From Clostridium muellerianum (GTDB taxonomy: Bacteria > Bacillota > Clostridia > Clostridiales > Clostridiaceae): DNA of 64,000 nt. A program made the position numbers and the translations under genes. Each line of letters opens with the position of its first letter. Within the stretch, counting starts at the first letter, position 1. Below are positions 8,617 through 18,987 of the stretch, piece by piece. The stretch covers positions 1-64,000 of the forward strand of contig NZ_JABBNI010000047.1 of assembly GCF_012926525.1 (NCBI RefSeq), given 5' to 3'. The notes under the pieces are model-generated. The model was not told the origin of the DNA, ran no database searches, and saw only the letters and a list, made by a program, of their open reading frames with translations.

Positions 8617-9471
8617 ATGAAGATTTTTAGAAATAAACTGGCGGTAACTATTGTAGTACTGTCAGTTACATTTTTAGTTTTAATTTCACAAAGTATCAAG
8701 AGAGATAAAATGTTTTTCTTAGGCAATGGGATAGGCTTTACCTTTAATCCAATACAAGGTGGTATTTATGGTTTTAATAGTAAGATTAAACAATCCATAG
8801 GGTTTATTTTTAATTTTTCAAATGTAAAAAGAGAAAATGAAGATTTGAAAAAGAAAAATAGTGAGCTTGAAAAAAAGCTTATTGAGTATAATTCAATTAA
8901 AAGCGAGAATACAGAATTTAAAAAGATGCTTAATTTTAAAGAGCAGAATTCAGATTATAACTACATAGGTTGTGACATAATAGGAAAGAGCGGAAATGGA
9001 ATATTAGATCAATTTATCATAAATAAAGGCAGTAAAGATGGTATAGAAAAGCAGCGTATAGCTATAACAGGTGAAGGATTAGTAGGTCAGGTAACTTCTG
9101 TAGGAAGCAACTGGGCTATAATTCAGACATTAGGTAATGAAAATCTTGCAGTAAGTGGAATACTAGAAAGTACCAACGATAATGGAATAGTTAGAGGATA
9201 TAAGGATAACAATAATGAATTGTTTGCTAAATTATATTATCTTCCTCAGGCTTCTAAGGTAAAGGTTGGAGATGCAGTAGTAACATCTGGTTCTACAGCT
9301 GAAGATGTAGGTAATTATCCTAAAGGTATTAGAATAGGAACTGTAACAGAGGTAGAAGATGATAAGGGTAAAGTAATGAAAAATGCTGTTATTAAGCCAT
9401 ATGTGGATTTTAACAAAATTGAGAAGGTTTCTATAGTTATACCTAAAAACAAAATAGATGTGAAACAATAA
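8617..9471 (+). CDS. mreC: Rod shape-determining protein MreC
   Basis: 284 residues: one N-terminal membrane helix (about 8-24), a coiled coil (about 70-108, rich in E/K/N with ENEDLKKKNSELEKKL) and the extracytoplasmic beta domains (GNGILDQFIINKGSKDGI, GLVGQVTSVG, VVTSGSTAEDVGNYPKG). MreC links MreB to the periplasmic or wall-side elongasome and to PBP2. It starts 12 bp after mreB. Confidence 0.95.
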   Translation: MKIFRNKLAVTIVVLSVTFLVLISQSIKRDKMFFLGNGIGFTFNPIQGGIYGFNSKIKQSIGFIFNFSNVKRENEDLKKKNSELEKKLIEYNSIKSENTEFKKMLNFKEQNSDYNYIGCDIIGKSGNGILDQFIINKGSKDGIEKQRIAITGEGLVGQVTSVGSNWAIIQTLGNENLAVSGILESTNDNGIVRGYKDNNNELFAKLYYLPQASKVKVGDAVVTSGSTAEDVGNYPKGIRIGTVTEVEDDKGKVMKNAVIKPYVDFNKIEKVSIVIPKNKIDVKQ

Positions 9472-9481
9472 GGTGATATAA

Positions 9482-9973
9482 ATGAAAAAAATATTAGTGC
9501 TATTTCTTTTATCAATTTTATTTTTCATGTTAGATAATGTAGTTATGCCATTTTTAGCTATCAAAACCATATATCCCAGCTTACTTTTAGTGTTCTGTAT
9601 ATGTTATTCTATTGTAAACGGGAAATGGGAAGGTTTATGGCTGGGAGTTTTTTGTGGTATGCTCCAGGATGTATATTTTATAAATGCATTTGGAATAAAT
9701 ACATTACTTAATATGATTATGTGTTTAATAGCAGGAGTCATAGGAGAAAATATATTTAAGAAAAAAAGTATGATTCCTATAGGTTCATGTTTTCTTTTGA
9801 GTCTATTAAAGGGTTTAATAGTGTTTTTAACATTGTATTTAAACAAAATATATACTGGGGTTAGTGATGTACTTTTTATAAGTCTTTACAATATGGTTGT
9901 AAGTATTATAATGTACAAGAAAATTTATAGGCTCTGTGGAAAGGAATATATGCAGAGAAGATGGAGATTCTAG
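9482..9973 (+). CDS. mreD: Rod shape-determining protein MreD
   Basis: 163 residues with about five hydrophobic helices, the standard size and topology of MreD, the third integral-membrane member of the Mre complex. Recognisable pieces are KTIYPSLLLVFCICYSIVNG and the LWLGVFCGMLQDVYF helix. It starts eight bases after the mreC stop behind AAGGTGAT. Confidence 0.92.
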   Translation: MKKILVLFLLSILFFMLDNVVMPFLAIKTIYPSLLLVFCICYSIVNGKWEGLWLGVFCGMLQDVYFINAFGINTLLNMIMCLIAGVIGENIFKKKSMIPIGSCFLLSLLKGLIVFLTLYLNKIYTGVSDVLFISLYNMVVSIIMYKKIYRLCGKEYMQRRWRF

Positions 9974-9988
9974 AGGAATGGTGATTTT

Positions 9989-12676
9989 ATGGTAGGTAAA
10001 AAAGAAAAAAAGTTTACTCGTTATACTGTTTTAATAGTGATTATGGTGATTGTATTTACTGCTATTTCCTCAAAGTTAGTTATTCTTCAAATCCTTGATG
10101 GTGAAACCTACGCAGAAAAGGCAAACAACAAGTCCATAAGGGAAATACCTGAGGCAGCACCAAGAGGAAATATTTTAGATAAAAATGGTTCTGTATTAGC
10201 TTCAAGTAATATAGCTTATATTTTAGTTTACAATCAAACAGATGAAAGTGATAAACACTTTTTTGATACTATGAGTAAGGTATTTGATCTTCTTGATAAG
10301 AATGGTGAAACTCAAAAAGATGATTTTGAACTTAAAATAAATCCATTTAGTTTTCAATTCAGAGGTGATGATGAGGAAACTAAAAGAGCACTTGAAATAA
10401 AATTTAAAACCGATAGAGGATTTGCAGATGAAATAAAAAATAAGTTATATAAGGGCAAAAAAGGTGAGCTTACAAAGGCGGAAAAGGCAAAAGTTGATGA
10501 AGAGCTTCTTAAGATAACACCAGAAGAAACTTTTAAAAAGCTTGTTAAACAGTATAAAATTGATGATAAAAAATATACAATAGATCAGCAAAGAAGATTT
10601 ATGATAATAAAAGATACATTAAAAATGAACAGTTTTTCAGGCTATAAGCCAGCTGTAGTCGCAAACAATATAAAGAAGGATACTGCATTCAAATTTTATC
10701 AATTGTTAAATGATTTTCCTGGAATAGATGTAACTACCCAACCTATGAGAAGTTATCCAAATGGAGAGGTAGCATCTTCTGTTTTAGGATATATATCCAA
10801 GATAGGTGCAGGGGATGATAAGTATGCAGAAAAAGGATATGATACTAGTACGGATTATGTAGGTCAATCTGGAATTGAAGCTGCTTTTGAGGATAGACTT
10901 AAGGGATCTAAAGGTGGAGAGATTGTAAAACTTAACAAGCAAGGAAGAATACTTGAACGACTTGGGAAAAGAGATCCTTATCCTGGTCAAACAGTTCAGC
11001 TTACAATAGATAAGGATGTACAGGCAGCTACAGAAAAGGCGTTAGATGACAGAATGAACTATTTAAGAGCAAATCCTTCTGAACAATTAGGTTCTTATAC
11101 GGCGAATGCTACTAGAGGAGCAGCGGTGGCTATAGATGTAAATACAGGCGCCGTAATAGCACTAGCAAGCAGGCCAGGTTTTGATCCAAATGCTTTTGCA
11201 GCGCCAGGGGGACTATCTTCGGATCTATATAATAAATACTATCCAGATGTAACTGAAGAAGGAAAAGAATACATTGAAAGAATGGGTATTTCAGGAGAAA
11301 GTGAAGAAGATACATTAAATAAATTATTTCCTGTGGATAGGAGTGTAAAAGGTAAAACAGTAAGACAGGATGCTAAAGATATATTACCGAAACCATTATT
11401 TAATTATGCTACTCAATCAAGATCTATGCCGGGATCTACTTTCAAAATGATGACAGCAATTGCAGGTCTTGAAAGTGGAGTAATAACTCCGGATTTTGGT
11501 GTTGATGATGAAATGTACTTTGATAAAGGTGGCGGACTGTCTGGAAGAGTATATTTTAGAAATGATGGCCCAAATGGATGGGTAGATTTAGCAAAAGCTA
11601 TAGAAAAATCAAGTAACCCATATTTCATGACTGTAGGTAAAATGCTTAGAAATCAATATGGTGATGATATTCTTGCTAAGTATGCATGGAAATTTGGTTT
11701 GGGAGCTGATCCTACTTCAGATTCTAAAAAATCTACAGGAATAGAAATACCAGAAGCATTTGGACAAGTATATAACCTCTGGTCTTTAAAGAATAGTTAT
11801 TCTCAAACTTATTTATGGACAACTATGGAAAAGCTAAAAGCTGGCTCAGATGATAGAGGAAATAAGTTTACACCTATAGATTTATATGATAGAGATAGCG
11901 ATTCAAGTAAGATTAAGAGCATAAAAGGTGATATAAAGAAGCAGATACAAAGTTCAATAAAAGATGGAGAGAAGGCTTTTAATAAGGATACTTATAAAAG
12001 TTTAATTAGCAGTTTAATACAGACAGATCCTCAATATAAGGATAAAAATATAAGTGAAAAAGAAATAAAGTCTATGATAAGTGCTATTTATTATGTAACA
12101 GTTTCTGATGCTAATAGTCAGATTAGAGCAGGATTCAGTATGTATGATGCTTCTATAGGACAAGGTATAGATGCATTTACTCCGGTTCAAATAGCAAACT
12201 ATATTGCAACTATTGCTAATGGTGGAACAAGATATAGTGTACATCTTGTAGATAAATTTTTAGATGCAAATGGAAAGTTAATTGAACAAGTAAAGCCTGA
12301 AGTTGCAGAAAAAACAGGGGTTAAACCTGAAACTTTAGAAGCAGTTAAAGCTGGAATGAATGCAGTTAATGAAAAAGGTACTGCAGCACAAGCATTTCAA
12401 GGTTTCACTATACCAACAGCAGGAAAAACAGGTACAGCAACTATAGCTAATGATCAGGGGGATTTTGGAAGAACAGATACAGCAGTTTATGTTGGATTTG
12501 CACCTTCAGATAAACCTCAAATAGCTGTCTGTGTTATGTTGTATGATGGTGGTCACGGTAGTGGAGCAGCTTATGTTGCAAGAAGTATGTATGAATCATA
12601 CTTTAAAATAAACACTAACACCAAGTCAAATACTAACAGTGACTCAAATAATACAGCTGCATCAGACAACAATTAA
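9989..12676 (+). CDS. mrdA: Penicillin-binding protein 2 (class B transpeptidase), first copy
   Basis: 895 residues, longer than the 600 to 700 usual outside Clostridia because of a charged insert in the pedestal region (about residues 90-220) and another before the KTG box (about 630-710). One N-terminal helix (about 13-33) anchors it outside the membrane. The transpeptidase motifs are complete: STFK at 483-486, SSN in IEKSSNPYF, and KTGTA from 813. It crosslinks lateral-wall peptidoglycan with RodA. It follows mreD by 15 bp and ends at a terminator. Confidence 0.95.
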   Translation: MVGKKEKKFTRYTVLIVIMVIVFTAISSKLVILQILDGETYAEKANNKSIREIPEAAPRGNILDKNGSVLASSNIAYILVYNQTDESDKHFFDTMSKVFDLLDKNGETQKDDFELKINPFSFQFRGDDEETKRALEIKFKTDRGFADEIKNKLYKGKKGELTKAEKAKVDEELLKITPEETFKKLVKQYKIDDKKYTIDQQRRFMIIKDTLKMNSFSGYKPAVVANNIKKDTAFKFYQLLNDFPGIDVTTQPMRSYPNGEVASSVLGYISKIGAGDDKYAEKGYDTSTDYVGQSGIEAAFEDRLKGSKGGEIVKLNKQGRILERLGKRDPYPGQTVQLTIDKDVQAATEKALDDRMNYLRANPSEQLGSYTANATRGAAVAIDVNTGAVIALASRPGFDPNAFAAPGGLSSDLYNKYYPDVTEEGKEYIERMGISGESEEDTLNKLFPVDRSVKGKTVRQDAKDILPKPLFNYATQSRSMPGSTFKMMTAIAGLESGVITPDFGVDDEMYFDKGGGLSGRVYFRNDGPNGWVDLAKAIEKSSNPYFMTVGKMLRNQYGDDILAKYAWKFGLGADPTSDSKKSTGIEIPEAFGQVYNLWSLKNSYSQTYLWTTMEKLKAGSDDRGNKFTPIDLYDRDSDSSKIKSIKGDIKKQIQSSIKDGEKAFNKDTYKSLISSLIQTDPQYKDKNISEKEIKSMISAIYYVTVSDANSQIRAGFSMYDASIGQGIDAFTPVQIANYIATIANGGTRYSVHLVDKFLDANGKLIEQVKPEVAEKTGVKPETLEAVKAGMNAVNEKGTAAQAFQGFTIPTAGKTGTATIANDQGDFGRTDTAVYVGFAPSDKPQIAVCVMLYDGGHGSGAAYVARSMYESYFKINTNTKSNTNSDSNNTAASDNN

Positions 12677-12699
12677 AATAATTATTGGATAATTAGATA

Positions 12700-12739
12700 A
12701 GATATATGTAAGTGGAAGTGCTTACGTATATCTTTTTTT
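12700..12739 (+). terminator. Terminator of the maf-mre-PBP2 operon
   Basis: AGATATATGTAAG pairs with CTTACGTATATCT around an 8-nt loop, followed by seven T. A similar stem recurs after the second PBP2 gene. Confidence 0.85.
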
Positions 12740-12865
12740 ATTATTTTAAATAGAAGGAATTTTTTAATTATTATTGAATTATTATACATATTATGTTATT
12801 TATTATATGTATACGTTTTTATATAAATATTATAGTTTTACAAAATTTAAAGGAAGGATGATTTA

Positions 12866-15538
12866 ATGTCTGAGGGAAAAGAAAAAAGGTTTACTAGATA
12901 TACTGCTTTAATAGTAATTATGTTAATTATATTTGCGTCTATTTCTGCAAGATTGTTTGTCCTTCAAATTCTTGATGGACCGGTGTATAAAGAAAAATCA
13001 AATAATAAGTCCATAATAGAAATACCTGATGCTGCACCGAGAGGAAAGATTTTAGATAAAAATGGTTCAGTACTAGCTTCAAATGATCAAACTTATATTT
13101 TAGTTTATAATCAAACAGATGAAAGTGATAAATACTTTTTTGATACTATGAGTAAAGTATTTGATCTTCTTGATAAAAATGGGGAAACTCAAAAAGATGA
13201 TTTTGAACTTAAACTAAATCCATTTAGTTTTCAATTTAGAGGTGATGATGAGGAAACTAAAAGGACACTTGAAATAAAATTTAAAACCGATAGAGGACTT
13301 GCATATGAAATAAAAAAGAATTTGTATAAAGGTAAAAAGGGAGAGCTTACAAAGGCAGAAAAGGCAAAAATTGATGAAGAGCTTCTTAAAATAACGCCAG
13401 AAGAAACTTTTAAGAAGCTTGTTAAGCAATATGAAATTGATGATAAAAAATATTCTATAGATCAGCAGAGAAGGTTTATGATAATAAAAGATACATTAAA
13501 AATGAATAGTTTTTCAGGATATAAACCAGTAATAGTTGCAAACAATATAAAGAAGGAAACTGCATTTAAGTTTTTTGAACTTTTAAATGAGTTTCATGGG
13601 ATATATGTAACTACACAACCTATGAGAACTTATCCTAATGGAGAAGTGGCATCTTCAATTTTGGGGTATGTATCAAAAATAGGTTCCAATAATGATAAGT
13701 ATACAGAAAAAGATTATGATGTTAATACAGATTGCATAGGGAAATCTGGAATTGAAGCTGCTTTTGAAGATAGACTTAAGGGGTCTAAAGGTGGAAAAAT
13801 TGCTAAACTTAACAAACAGGGAAGAATACTTGAAGAGCTTGGCAAAAGAGATCCTTATCCAGGCCAAACAGTTCAGCTTACTATAGATAAAGATGTGCAG
13901 GCAGCTACAGAAAAAGCATTAGATGATAGAATGAAATATTTAAGAGAACATCCTAATGCACAGGAAGGCTCTAATACATCTAATGCTACAAGAGGAGCAG
14001 CTGTGGCTATAGATGTAAATACTGGTGCTGTAATAGCTCTAGCAAGCAGACCAGGATTTGATCCTAATGCTTTTGCAGCTCCAGGTGGGTTATCTTCGGA
14101 GTTATATAAAAAATATTATCCTGATATAAATGAATTTGGAAGAGAATATATTCAAAGAATGGGTCTTATGAGTTATTTTTCAGAACAAAGTGAAGATGAT
14201 GTATTAAATAAGTTATTTCCTATAGATAAAAGTGTAAAAGGTAAAACAGTAAGACAGGATATTCATGATGTGTGCCCTAAACCTCTATTCAATTATGCTA
14301 CTCAATCAAGAGTACCTCCAGGATCTACTTTTAAACCTATGACAGCAATTGCAGGACTTGAAAGTAAAGTAATAACTCCAGATTTTGGTGTAGATGATCA
14401 AGGGTTCTATGATATAGGAGGAGGAAATATTATACCATTTAAGTTAGATGGAGCTAATCGTTGGGTTGATCTAACACGAGCTATAGAAAGATCCAGTAAT
14501 CCATACTTTATGGAGGTAGGTAAACTTTTAAGAAAGTATTTCGATGATGATCAGTTAGCTAAATATGCATGGAAATTTGGTTTAGGGGCTGATCCTAAGT
14601 CTAATGTAAAGCCAGCTACAGGTATAGAAATATCTGAAGCCTTTGGCCAGGTATTTAATAGCTGGTCACAAAAAAATCAGTATGCTCAAACATATTTATG
14701 GAAAGCTATGCAGGAATTAAAATGTGGAGAAGATGATAAAGGAAGAAAATTCACATCTATAGATTTATATGATAGAAGTGGAGATTCAGATAAAGTTAAG
14801 AATTTAAAAAGTGATATAAAGAAACAAATACAAAGTGCAATAAAGGATGGAGATAAAGCTTTTAATAAAGAAAATTATAAGAGTTTAATTAACAGGTTAA
14901 TACAGTTAGATACAGAGTATAATGGAAAAGAAATAAGTGAAAAAGAAATAAATTCTATAATAAACTATATTTATTATAGGACAGTTTCTGACGCTTATAG
15001 TCAAACTAAAGTAGGAGCACCATTGTATTTTGCATCTATTGGTCAGGGCATGGATGAATTTACTCCAGTTCAACTTGCAAATTATATTGCAACTATTGCA
15101 AATGGAGGAACAAGGTATAGTGTACATCTTGTAGATAAATTTTTAGATGCTGATGGAAAGTTAATTGAACAGGTTAAACCTGAAGTTATAGGAAAAACAG
15201 GAGTTAGCGCGGAAAATATAGAGGCAGTTAAAGCTGGAATGGCTGCAGTTAATGAAAGAGGTACTGCATCACAGGTTTTTAATGGATTTAGTATAAAAAC
15301 AGCAGGAAAAACAGGTACAGCAAGTTTGAATGATCAAGAAACTTTTGGAAGAACTGACTTTGCTGTATATGTTGGATTTGCACCTTTACAAAATCCTAAA
15401 ATTGCTGTATGCGTTATGATATTTGATGGCGGTCAGGGAGCCGGATCTGCTTATGCAGCAAGGGATATTTATGAGGCGTATTTTAATAAGTTAAATAATA
15501 GTAGTACGGTAGTAAGTAAAGCTAATGAAAATAATTAA
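12866..15538 (+). CDS. Penicillin-binding protein 2, tandem paralogue
   Basis: 890 residues, colinear with the upstream copy along its entire length, including both inserts, so it arose by tandem duplication. STFK is at 487-490, SSN in IERSSNPYF, and KTGTA from 815, so it should be catalytically competent. Differences cluster around the active-site approach (SMPGSTFKMM against VPPGSTFKPM) and in the region 415-430. It has its own ribosome binding site (AAGGAAGG) after a terminator and a 125-bp gap, so it may be separately expressed. Confidence 0.94.
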   Translation: MSEGKEKRFTRYTALIVIMLIIFASISARLFVLQILDGPVYKEKSNNKSIIEIPDAAPRGKILDKNGSVLASNDQTYILVYNQTDESDKYFFDTMSKVFDLLDKNGETQKDDFELKLNPFSFQFRGDDEETKRTLEIKFKTDRGLAYEIKKNLYKGKKGELTKAEKAKIDEELLKITPEETFKKLVKQYEIDDKKYSIDQQRRFMIIKDTLKMNSFSGYKPVIVANNIKKETAFKFFELLNEFHGIYVTTQPMRTYPNGEVASSILGYVSKIGSNNDKYTEKDYDVNTDCIGKSGIEAAFEDRLKGSKGGKIAKLNKQGRILEELGKRDPYPGQTVQLTIDKDVQAATEKALDDRMKYLREHPNAQEGSNTSNATRGAAVAIDVNTGAVIALASRPGFDPNAFAAPGGLSSELYKKYYPDINEFGREYIQRMGLMSYFSEQSEDDVLNKLFPIDKSVKGKTVRQDIHDVCPKPLFNYATQSRVPPGSTFKPMTAIAGLESKVITPDFGVDDQGFYDIGGGNIIPFKLDGANRWVDLTRAIERSSNPYFMEVGKLLRKYFDDDQLAKYAWKFGLGADPKSNVKPATGIEISEAFGQVFNSWSQKNQYAQTYLWKAMQELKCGEDDKGRKFTSIDLYDRSGDSDKVKNLKSDIKKQIQSAIKDGDKAFNKENYKSLINRLIQLDTEYNGKEISEKEINSIINYIYYRTVSDAYSQTKVGAPLYFASIGQGMDEFTPVQLANYIATIANGGTRYSVHLVDKFLDADGKLIEQVKPEVIGKTGVSAENIEAVKAGMAAVNERGTASQVFNGFSIKTAGKTGTASLNDQETFGRTDFAVYVGFAPLQNPKIAVCVMIFDGGQGAGSAYAARDIYEAYFNKLNNSSTVVSKANENN

Positions 15539-15580
15539 AATGATTATTTTTAAGTTTTGAAAGTTGAATTTGTAATTAAA

Positions 15581-15622
15581 AGATATATATAAGCAAAAAA
15601 TGCTTGTATATATCTTTTTTTT
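15581..15622 (+). terminator. Terminator after the second PBP2 gene
   Basis: AGATATATATAAGCA at 15581-15595 pairs with TGCTTGTATATATCT at 15601-15615, followed by a T run. Its stem base matches the terminator after the first copy, suggesting the duplicated unit included it. Confidence 0.85.
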
Positions 15623-15707
15623 AAAATAAAATTGATTTAGAAGGATTTGAAATTTCAATGTTGAAATATTACATTAAGGTGACTTGGGAGAGTTGTGGAG
15701 GTCTAAT

Positions 15708-16340
15708 ATGGTGGAGAACAATGTTATAATTAAGGGTAATAGAGATGGAATAAATGCTATTATTAATATGAATAAGTTTAAAGATTTTGACGAAATGCTC
15801 GAAAATTTAACGGAGAGGTTGTCGAAAGGTAAAGTTTTTTATAAAGGAAGTACTTTGAAAATAACCACTGAACTTAAATATATAACTGAAAAAGATTTTA
15901 GAAAACTGAAAGATGTTTTATTTGAACAATTTTTAATAAAAGATTGTATTTTGGAAGACAAAGAAGAAAAGACCAATAAGGTTTTTTCGGGAATTTATGA
16001 AGGACGTACAAAATTCTTAAGAAGAACTATAAGAAGTGGTCAGATTATAAATTACCCGGGAAATGTAGTTATAATTGGAGATGTAAATGCAGGTTCTGAA
16101 ATATATGCAGGCGGAAATATAATAGTTTTAGGTTCTCTAAAAGGATATGCTCATGCAGGTTTTGGAGGAAATGATAAAGCGGTTGTAGCAGCATTTTATC
16201 TTCAACCTGAAATACTTCAAATTGCAAACGTAATGACCAGGTCACCTGAAGATAGTACTAAACCTCAATATCCAGAGGTTGCTAAGGTAAAAGGAGGGAC
16301 TATAATTGTAGAACCATATTTACCTAATAAGTTCATATAA
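15708..16340 (+). CDS. minC: Septum site-determining protein MinC
   Basis: 210 residues from the ATG at 15708, which has TGGAGG seven bases upstream; the frame extends further 5' but without a ribosome site. The N-terminal domain (to about 100) is the FtsZ-inhibiting part. The C-terminal beta-helix has the repeated Gly pattern [38 protein letters not shown], and binds MinD. It precedes minD and minE but is separated from minD by 346 bp, so it may be expressed independently. Confidence 0.93.
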   Translation: MVENNVIIKGNRDGINAIINMNKFKDFDEMLENLTERLSKGKVFYKGSTLKITTELKYITEKDFRKLKDVLFEQFLIKDCILEDKEEKTNKVFSGIYEGRTKFLRRTIRSGQIINYPGNVVIIGDVNAGSEIYAGGNIIVLGSLKGYAHAGFGGNDKAVVAAFYLQPEILQIANVMTRSPEDSTKPQYPEVAKVKGGTIIVEPYLPNKFI

Positions 16341-16686
16341 GAATCTTATATTAAATTTTATTGAAGCAAAGCTTTAAAAAAGTTGAAAGTTTAAACATCA
16401 AAGAATTATAATCTTAATATTTTATATTTGTACTTTGTTATTTAATCATAATGCAACGTAGGTCTCAACTAGAAAGATGTCCACTGTCAGCTATGTTAAA
16501 TGGTAAAATAAGCAAATCTTTAGTTTGGTATCTATATTTGAGTATTATAAATTACAGATGTTGTAATATATTGTGGATAATTGTAAAGATGTTTAGTATA
16601 ATTAATTTGTCAGTGTTTTATTAAAAGTAATTGATAAATAAAAGTAAGTATTTGCCTAATAAATTTATTTAATGGAGGTAGTGTAA
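16341..16686 (+). promoter_or_regulatory. Intergenic region before minD, possible promoter
   Basis: No ORF is supported in these 346 bases. A good -10 (TATAAT at 16597-16602) lies about 85 bases before the minD start, but no convincing -35 is at the right spacing. The minD ribosome site is GGAGGT just before 16687. Confidence 0.35.
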
Positions 16687-17484
16687 ATGGGAGAAGCTAT
16701 TGTAGTAACATCAGGCAAAGGTGGAGTAGGAAAAACCACCACTACAGCTAATATTGGAACTGGACTTGCATCACTAGGTAAAAGTGTTGTAGTAGTTGAT
16801 GGAGATACAGGTCTTAGAAATCTTGATGTTTTGATGGGACTTGAAAATAGAATAGTTTTTACTTTATTAGATGTAGTAGAGGATAAATGTAGATTAAAGC
16901 AGGCTCTTATTAAAGACAAGAGACTACCTAACTTATATCTTTTGCCTACAGCTCAAACTAGAGATAAAGATGATATAAAAACAGAACAAATGGTGAAGTT
17001 AATATCTGAACTAAAAAAGGAATTTGATTATGTTATTATAGATTGCCCTGCTGGAATTGAACAGGGATTTGAAAATGCTATAGTTGGTGCTGATAGAGCG
17101 CTAATTGTGGTAAATCCAGAAGTTACGTCTGTAAGAGATTCAGATAGAGTTATTGGGAAATTAGATGCTAAAGGATTGGATAATCATCAACTAATAGTAA
17201 ATAGAATAAATTTTGATATGGTTAAAAATGGCAACATGCTAGATGTAAATGATATACTAGATAGTTTAGCCATAGAACTTATTGGTATAGTTCCTGATGA
17301 TAGACATATAACTGTCTGCACCAATAAAGGAGAACCTATTGTTTTAGATAATAAAGCTAATGCAGGACAAGCATTTAGAAATATAGCTAAAAGAATAGAA
17401 GGTGAAAAGGTACCCTTTATGGATTTAAGTGCTAATCAAGAAGGATTATTTTCAGGAATAAAAAAATTATTTGGTATTAAGTAG
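16687..17484 (+). CDS. minD: Septum site-determining ATPase MinD
   Basis: 265 residues. The deviant Walker A motif (GKGGVGKTTTT, from about residue 10) and the switch region VVDGDTGLRNLDVLMG are intact. The C-terminal amphipathic membrane-targeting helix is visible as FSGIKKLFGIK. MinD recruits MinC to the membrane and is displaced by MinE, encoded 12 bp downstream. Confidence 0.97.
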   Translation: MGEAIVVTSGKGGVGKTTTTANIGTGLASLGKSVVVVDGDTGLRNLDVLMGLENRIVFTLLDVVEDKCRLKQALIKDKRLPNLYLLPTAQTRDKDDIKTEQMVKLISELKKEFDYVIIDCPAGIEQGFENAIVGADRALIVVNPEVTSVRDSDRVIGKLDAKGLDNHQLIVNRINFDMVKNGNMLDVNDILDSLAIELIGIVPDDRHITVCTNKGEPIVLDNKANAGQAFRNIAKRIEGEKVPFMDLSANQEGLFSGIKKLFGIK

Positions 17485-17496
17485 GAGGTAGGTTAG

Positions 17497-17766
17497 ATGG
17501 ATTTGTTTAAGTTTTTTTCCCAAAAATCCTCCTCAAAGGATGTAGCTAAAGAAAGATTGAAGCTTATTTTAATACATGATAGATCTAATATGTCACCAGA
17601 ATTACTGAATTCAATTAAGGAAGATATACTTAAAGTATTGTCTAAATATGTTGAAATTGATGATGGTGATGTAGATGTAAAAATGACTAAAATGGATCAG
17701 GTAGAAGGTGATTCGCCTGCGCTAATTGCAAGTATACCAATAAAAAGAATGAAAATAGATAAATAA
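17497..17766 (+). CDS. minE: Cell division topological specificity factor MinE
   Basis: 89 residues, normal size. The N-terminal amphipathic helix (MDLFKFFSQK), the anti-MinCD stretch AKERLKLILIHDRSNMSPELL and the C-terminal dimerisation part are present. It makes this an oscillating Min system rather than the DivIVA-anchored type of Bacillus. Confidence 0.95.
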   Translation: MDLFKFFSQKSSSKDVAKERLKLILIHDRSNMSPELLNSIKEDILKVLSKYVEIDDGDVDVKMTKMDQVEGDSPALIASIPIKRMKIDK

Positions 17767-17817
17767 GTTACTTATATGTAAATTAATTAAAATGAGCGTA
17801 GCTTTTTTCCCCGCATG

Positions 17818-17826
17818 TGGTATAAT
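17818..17826 (+). promoter_or_regulatory. Extended -10 promoter for rodA
   Basis: TGGTATAAT gives a TGn extended -10 28 bases before the rodA start. No good -35 is seen 17 bases upstream. The resulting leader would be only about 22 bases long. Confidence 0.45.
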
Positions 17827-17853
17827 CATATTGATATTGGAGGGATAAAAAAT

Positions 17854-18975
17854 ATGCTAGGAAAGATTACCATAGAGAAAAAGCTTTTAAAAGAATTAGA
17901 TTTCATATCAATTATCACAGTAATACTTATATCGATATTTGGCTGCTTAAATATATATAGTGCTAGTCGTTTGACAGTTGGAAGTCATTATTTACAAAAA
18001 CAACTAATGGGTTTAGTACTAGGATTAATATTAACTTATATAATTTTATTGTTTGATTATTCTATTCTTGAAAATTATGCTAGTATAATTTATTGGTTTG
18101 GAATATTTTTGTTGGTGTTAAATGTTATTCCTATGTTTAAATCAACTGTTAATGGAGCAGCGTCTTGGATACAAATTTTTGGATTTCAGTTTCAGCCTTC
18201 AGAATTTGCCAAAATAGGGCTGATTATAATGCTAGCAAAGCAACTTCAGGTTATGGAAGGAAACATAAATAATTTGAAAAACTTTTTCAAATTAACAGTT
18301 TATGCTGTAATTCCTATGCTTTTAATAGTAAAACAGCCTGATATGGGTATGACTATGTTATGTTTCTTTATTGTGCTTGGAATATATTTTGCAGCAGGAT
18401 TAAATTTAAAAGTAATAGGTGGTGGACTTGCAGGCTTAGTAGTACTTATTGCAGGTATTTGGAATTCACCATTAATGCAAGAGTACTGGAAGGCTAGATT
18501 GACATCATTTATAAGTTCACAATCAGATGATTTAGGAATAGGATTTCAGGTTGGACAATCATTAGTAGGAATAGGTTCAGGTGGACTTTGGGGAAAAGGA
18601 TTTTTAAAAGGAACTCAAGTAGCAGGAGGATATATTCCAGAACAGCATACAGATTTCATATTTTCAGCATTAGGTGAAGAATGGGGACTTATTGGTGCTT
18701 TAGTACTTTTACTTCTATATGGTATATTGATATATAAATTTATAAGTACGGGTAAAAATTCAAAGGATATATTTGGATCAATGCTCTGTGTGGGATTTGT
18801 ATCTTCGTTAATGTTTTCTATATACCAAAATATAGGAATGACAATACAAATGGCACCTGTATCAGGTATTGCACTACAATTTATGAGCTATGGCTGTAGT
18901 TCCATGGTAACAAGTTTTATTGGGGTAGCAATTATTTTAAATGTAGGAATGAGAAGAAAGAAAATTAACTTTTAG
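17854..18975 (+). CDS. rodA: FtsW/RodA/SpoVE family peptidoglycan polymerase RodA
   Basis: 373 residues with about ten membrane helices. The ATG at 17854 is chosen because GGAGGG lies seven bases upstream. SEDS-family signatures are visible: NGAASWIQIFGFQFQPSEFAKIG, KQPDMGMTM and EQHTDFIFSALGEEWG. SEDS proteins polymerise lipid II glycan strands together with a class B PBP, here probably one of the two PBP2 copies. Rod rather than division assignment rests on the mre context. Confidence 0.93.
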   Translation: MLGKITIEKKLLKELDFISIITVILISIFGCLNIYSASRLTVGSHYLQKQLMGLVLGLILTYIILLFDYSILENYASIIYWFGIFLLVLNVIPMFKSTVNGAASWIQIFGFQFQPSEFAKIGLIIMLAKQLQVMEGNINNLKNFFKLTVYAVIPMLLIVKQPDMGMTMLCFFIVLGIYFAAGLNLKVIGGGLAGLVVLIAGIWNSPLMQEYWKARLTSFISSQSDDLGIGFQVGQSLVGIGSGGLWGKGFLKGTQVAGGYIPEQHTDFIFSALGEEWGLIGALVLLLLYGILIYKFISTGKNSKDIFGSMLCVGFVSSLMFSIYQNIGMTIQMAPVSGIALQFMSYGCSSMVTSFIGVAIILNVGMRRKKINF

Positions 18976-18987
18976 GGGGATTTGACA

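Noticed and set aside
9232-9570. Minus-strand frames opposite mreC and mreD
   Set aside because: Shadow frames across two well-supported genes, with low-complexity aromatic-rich translations.
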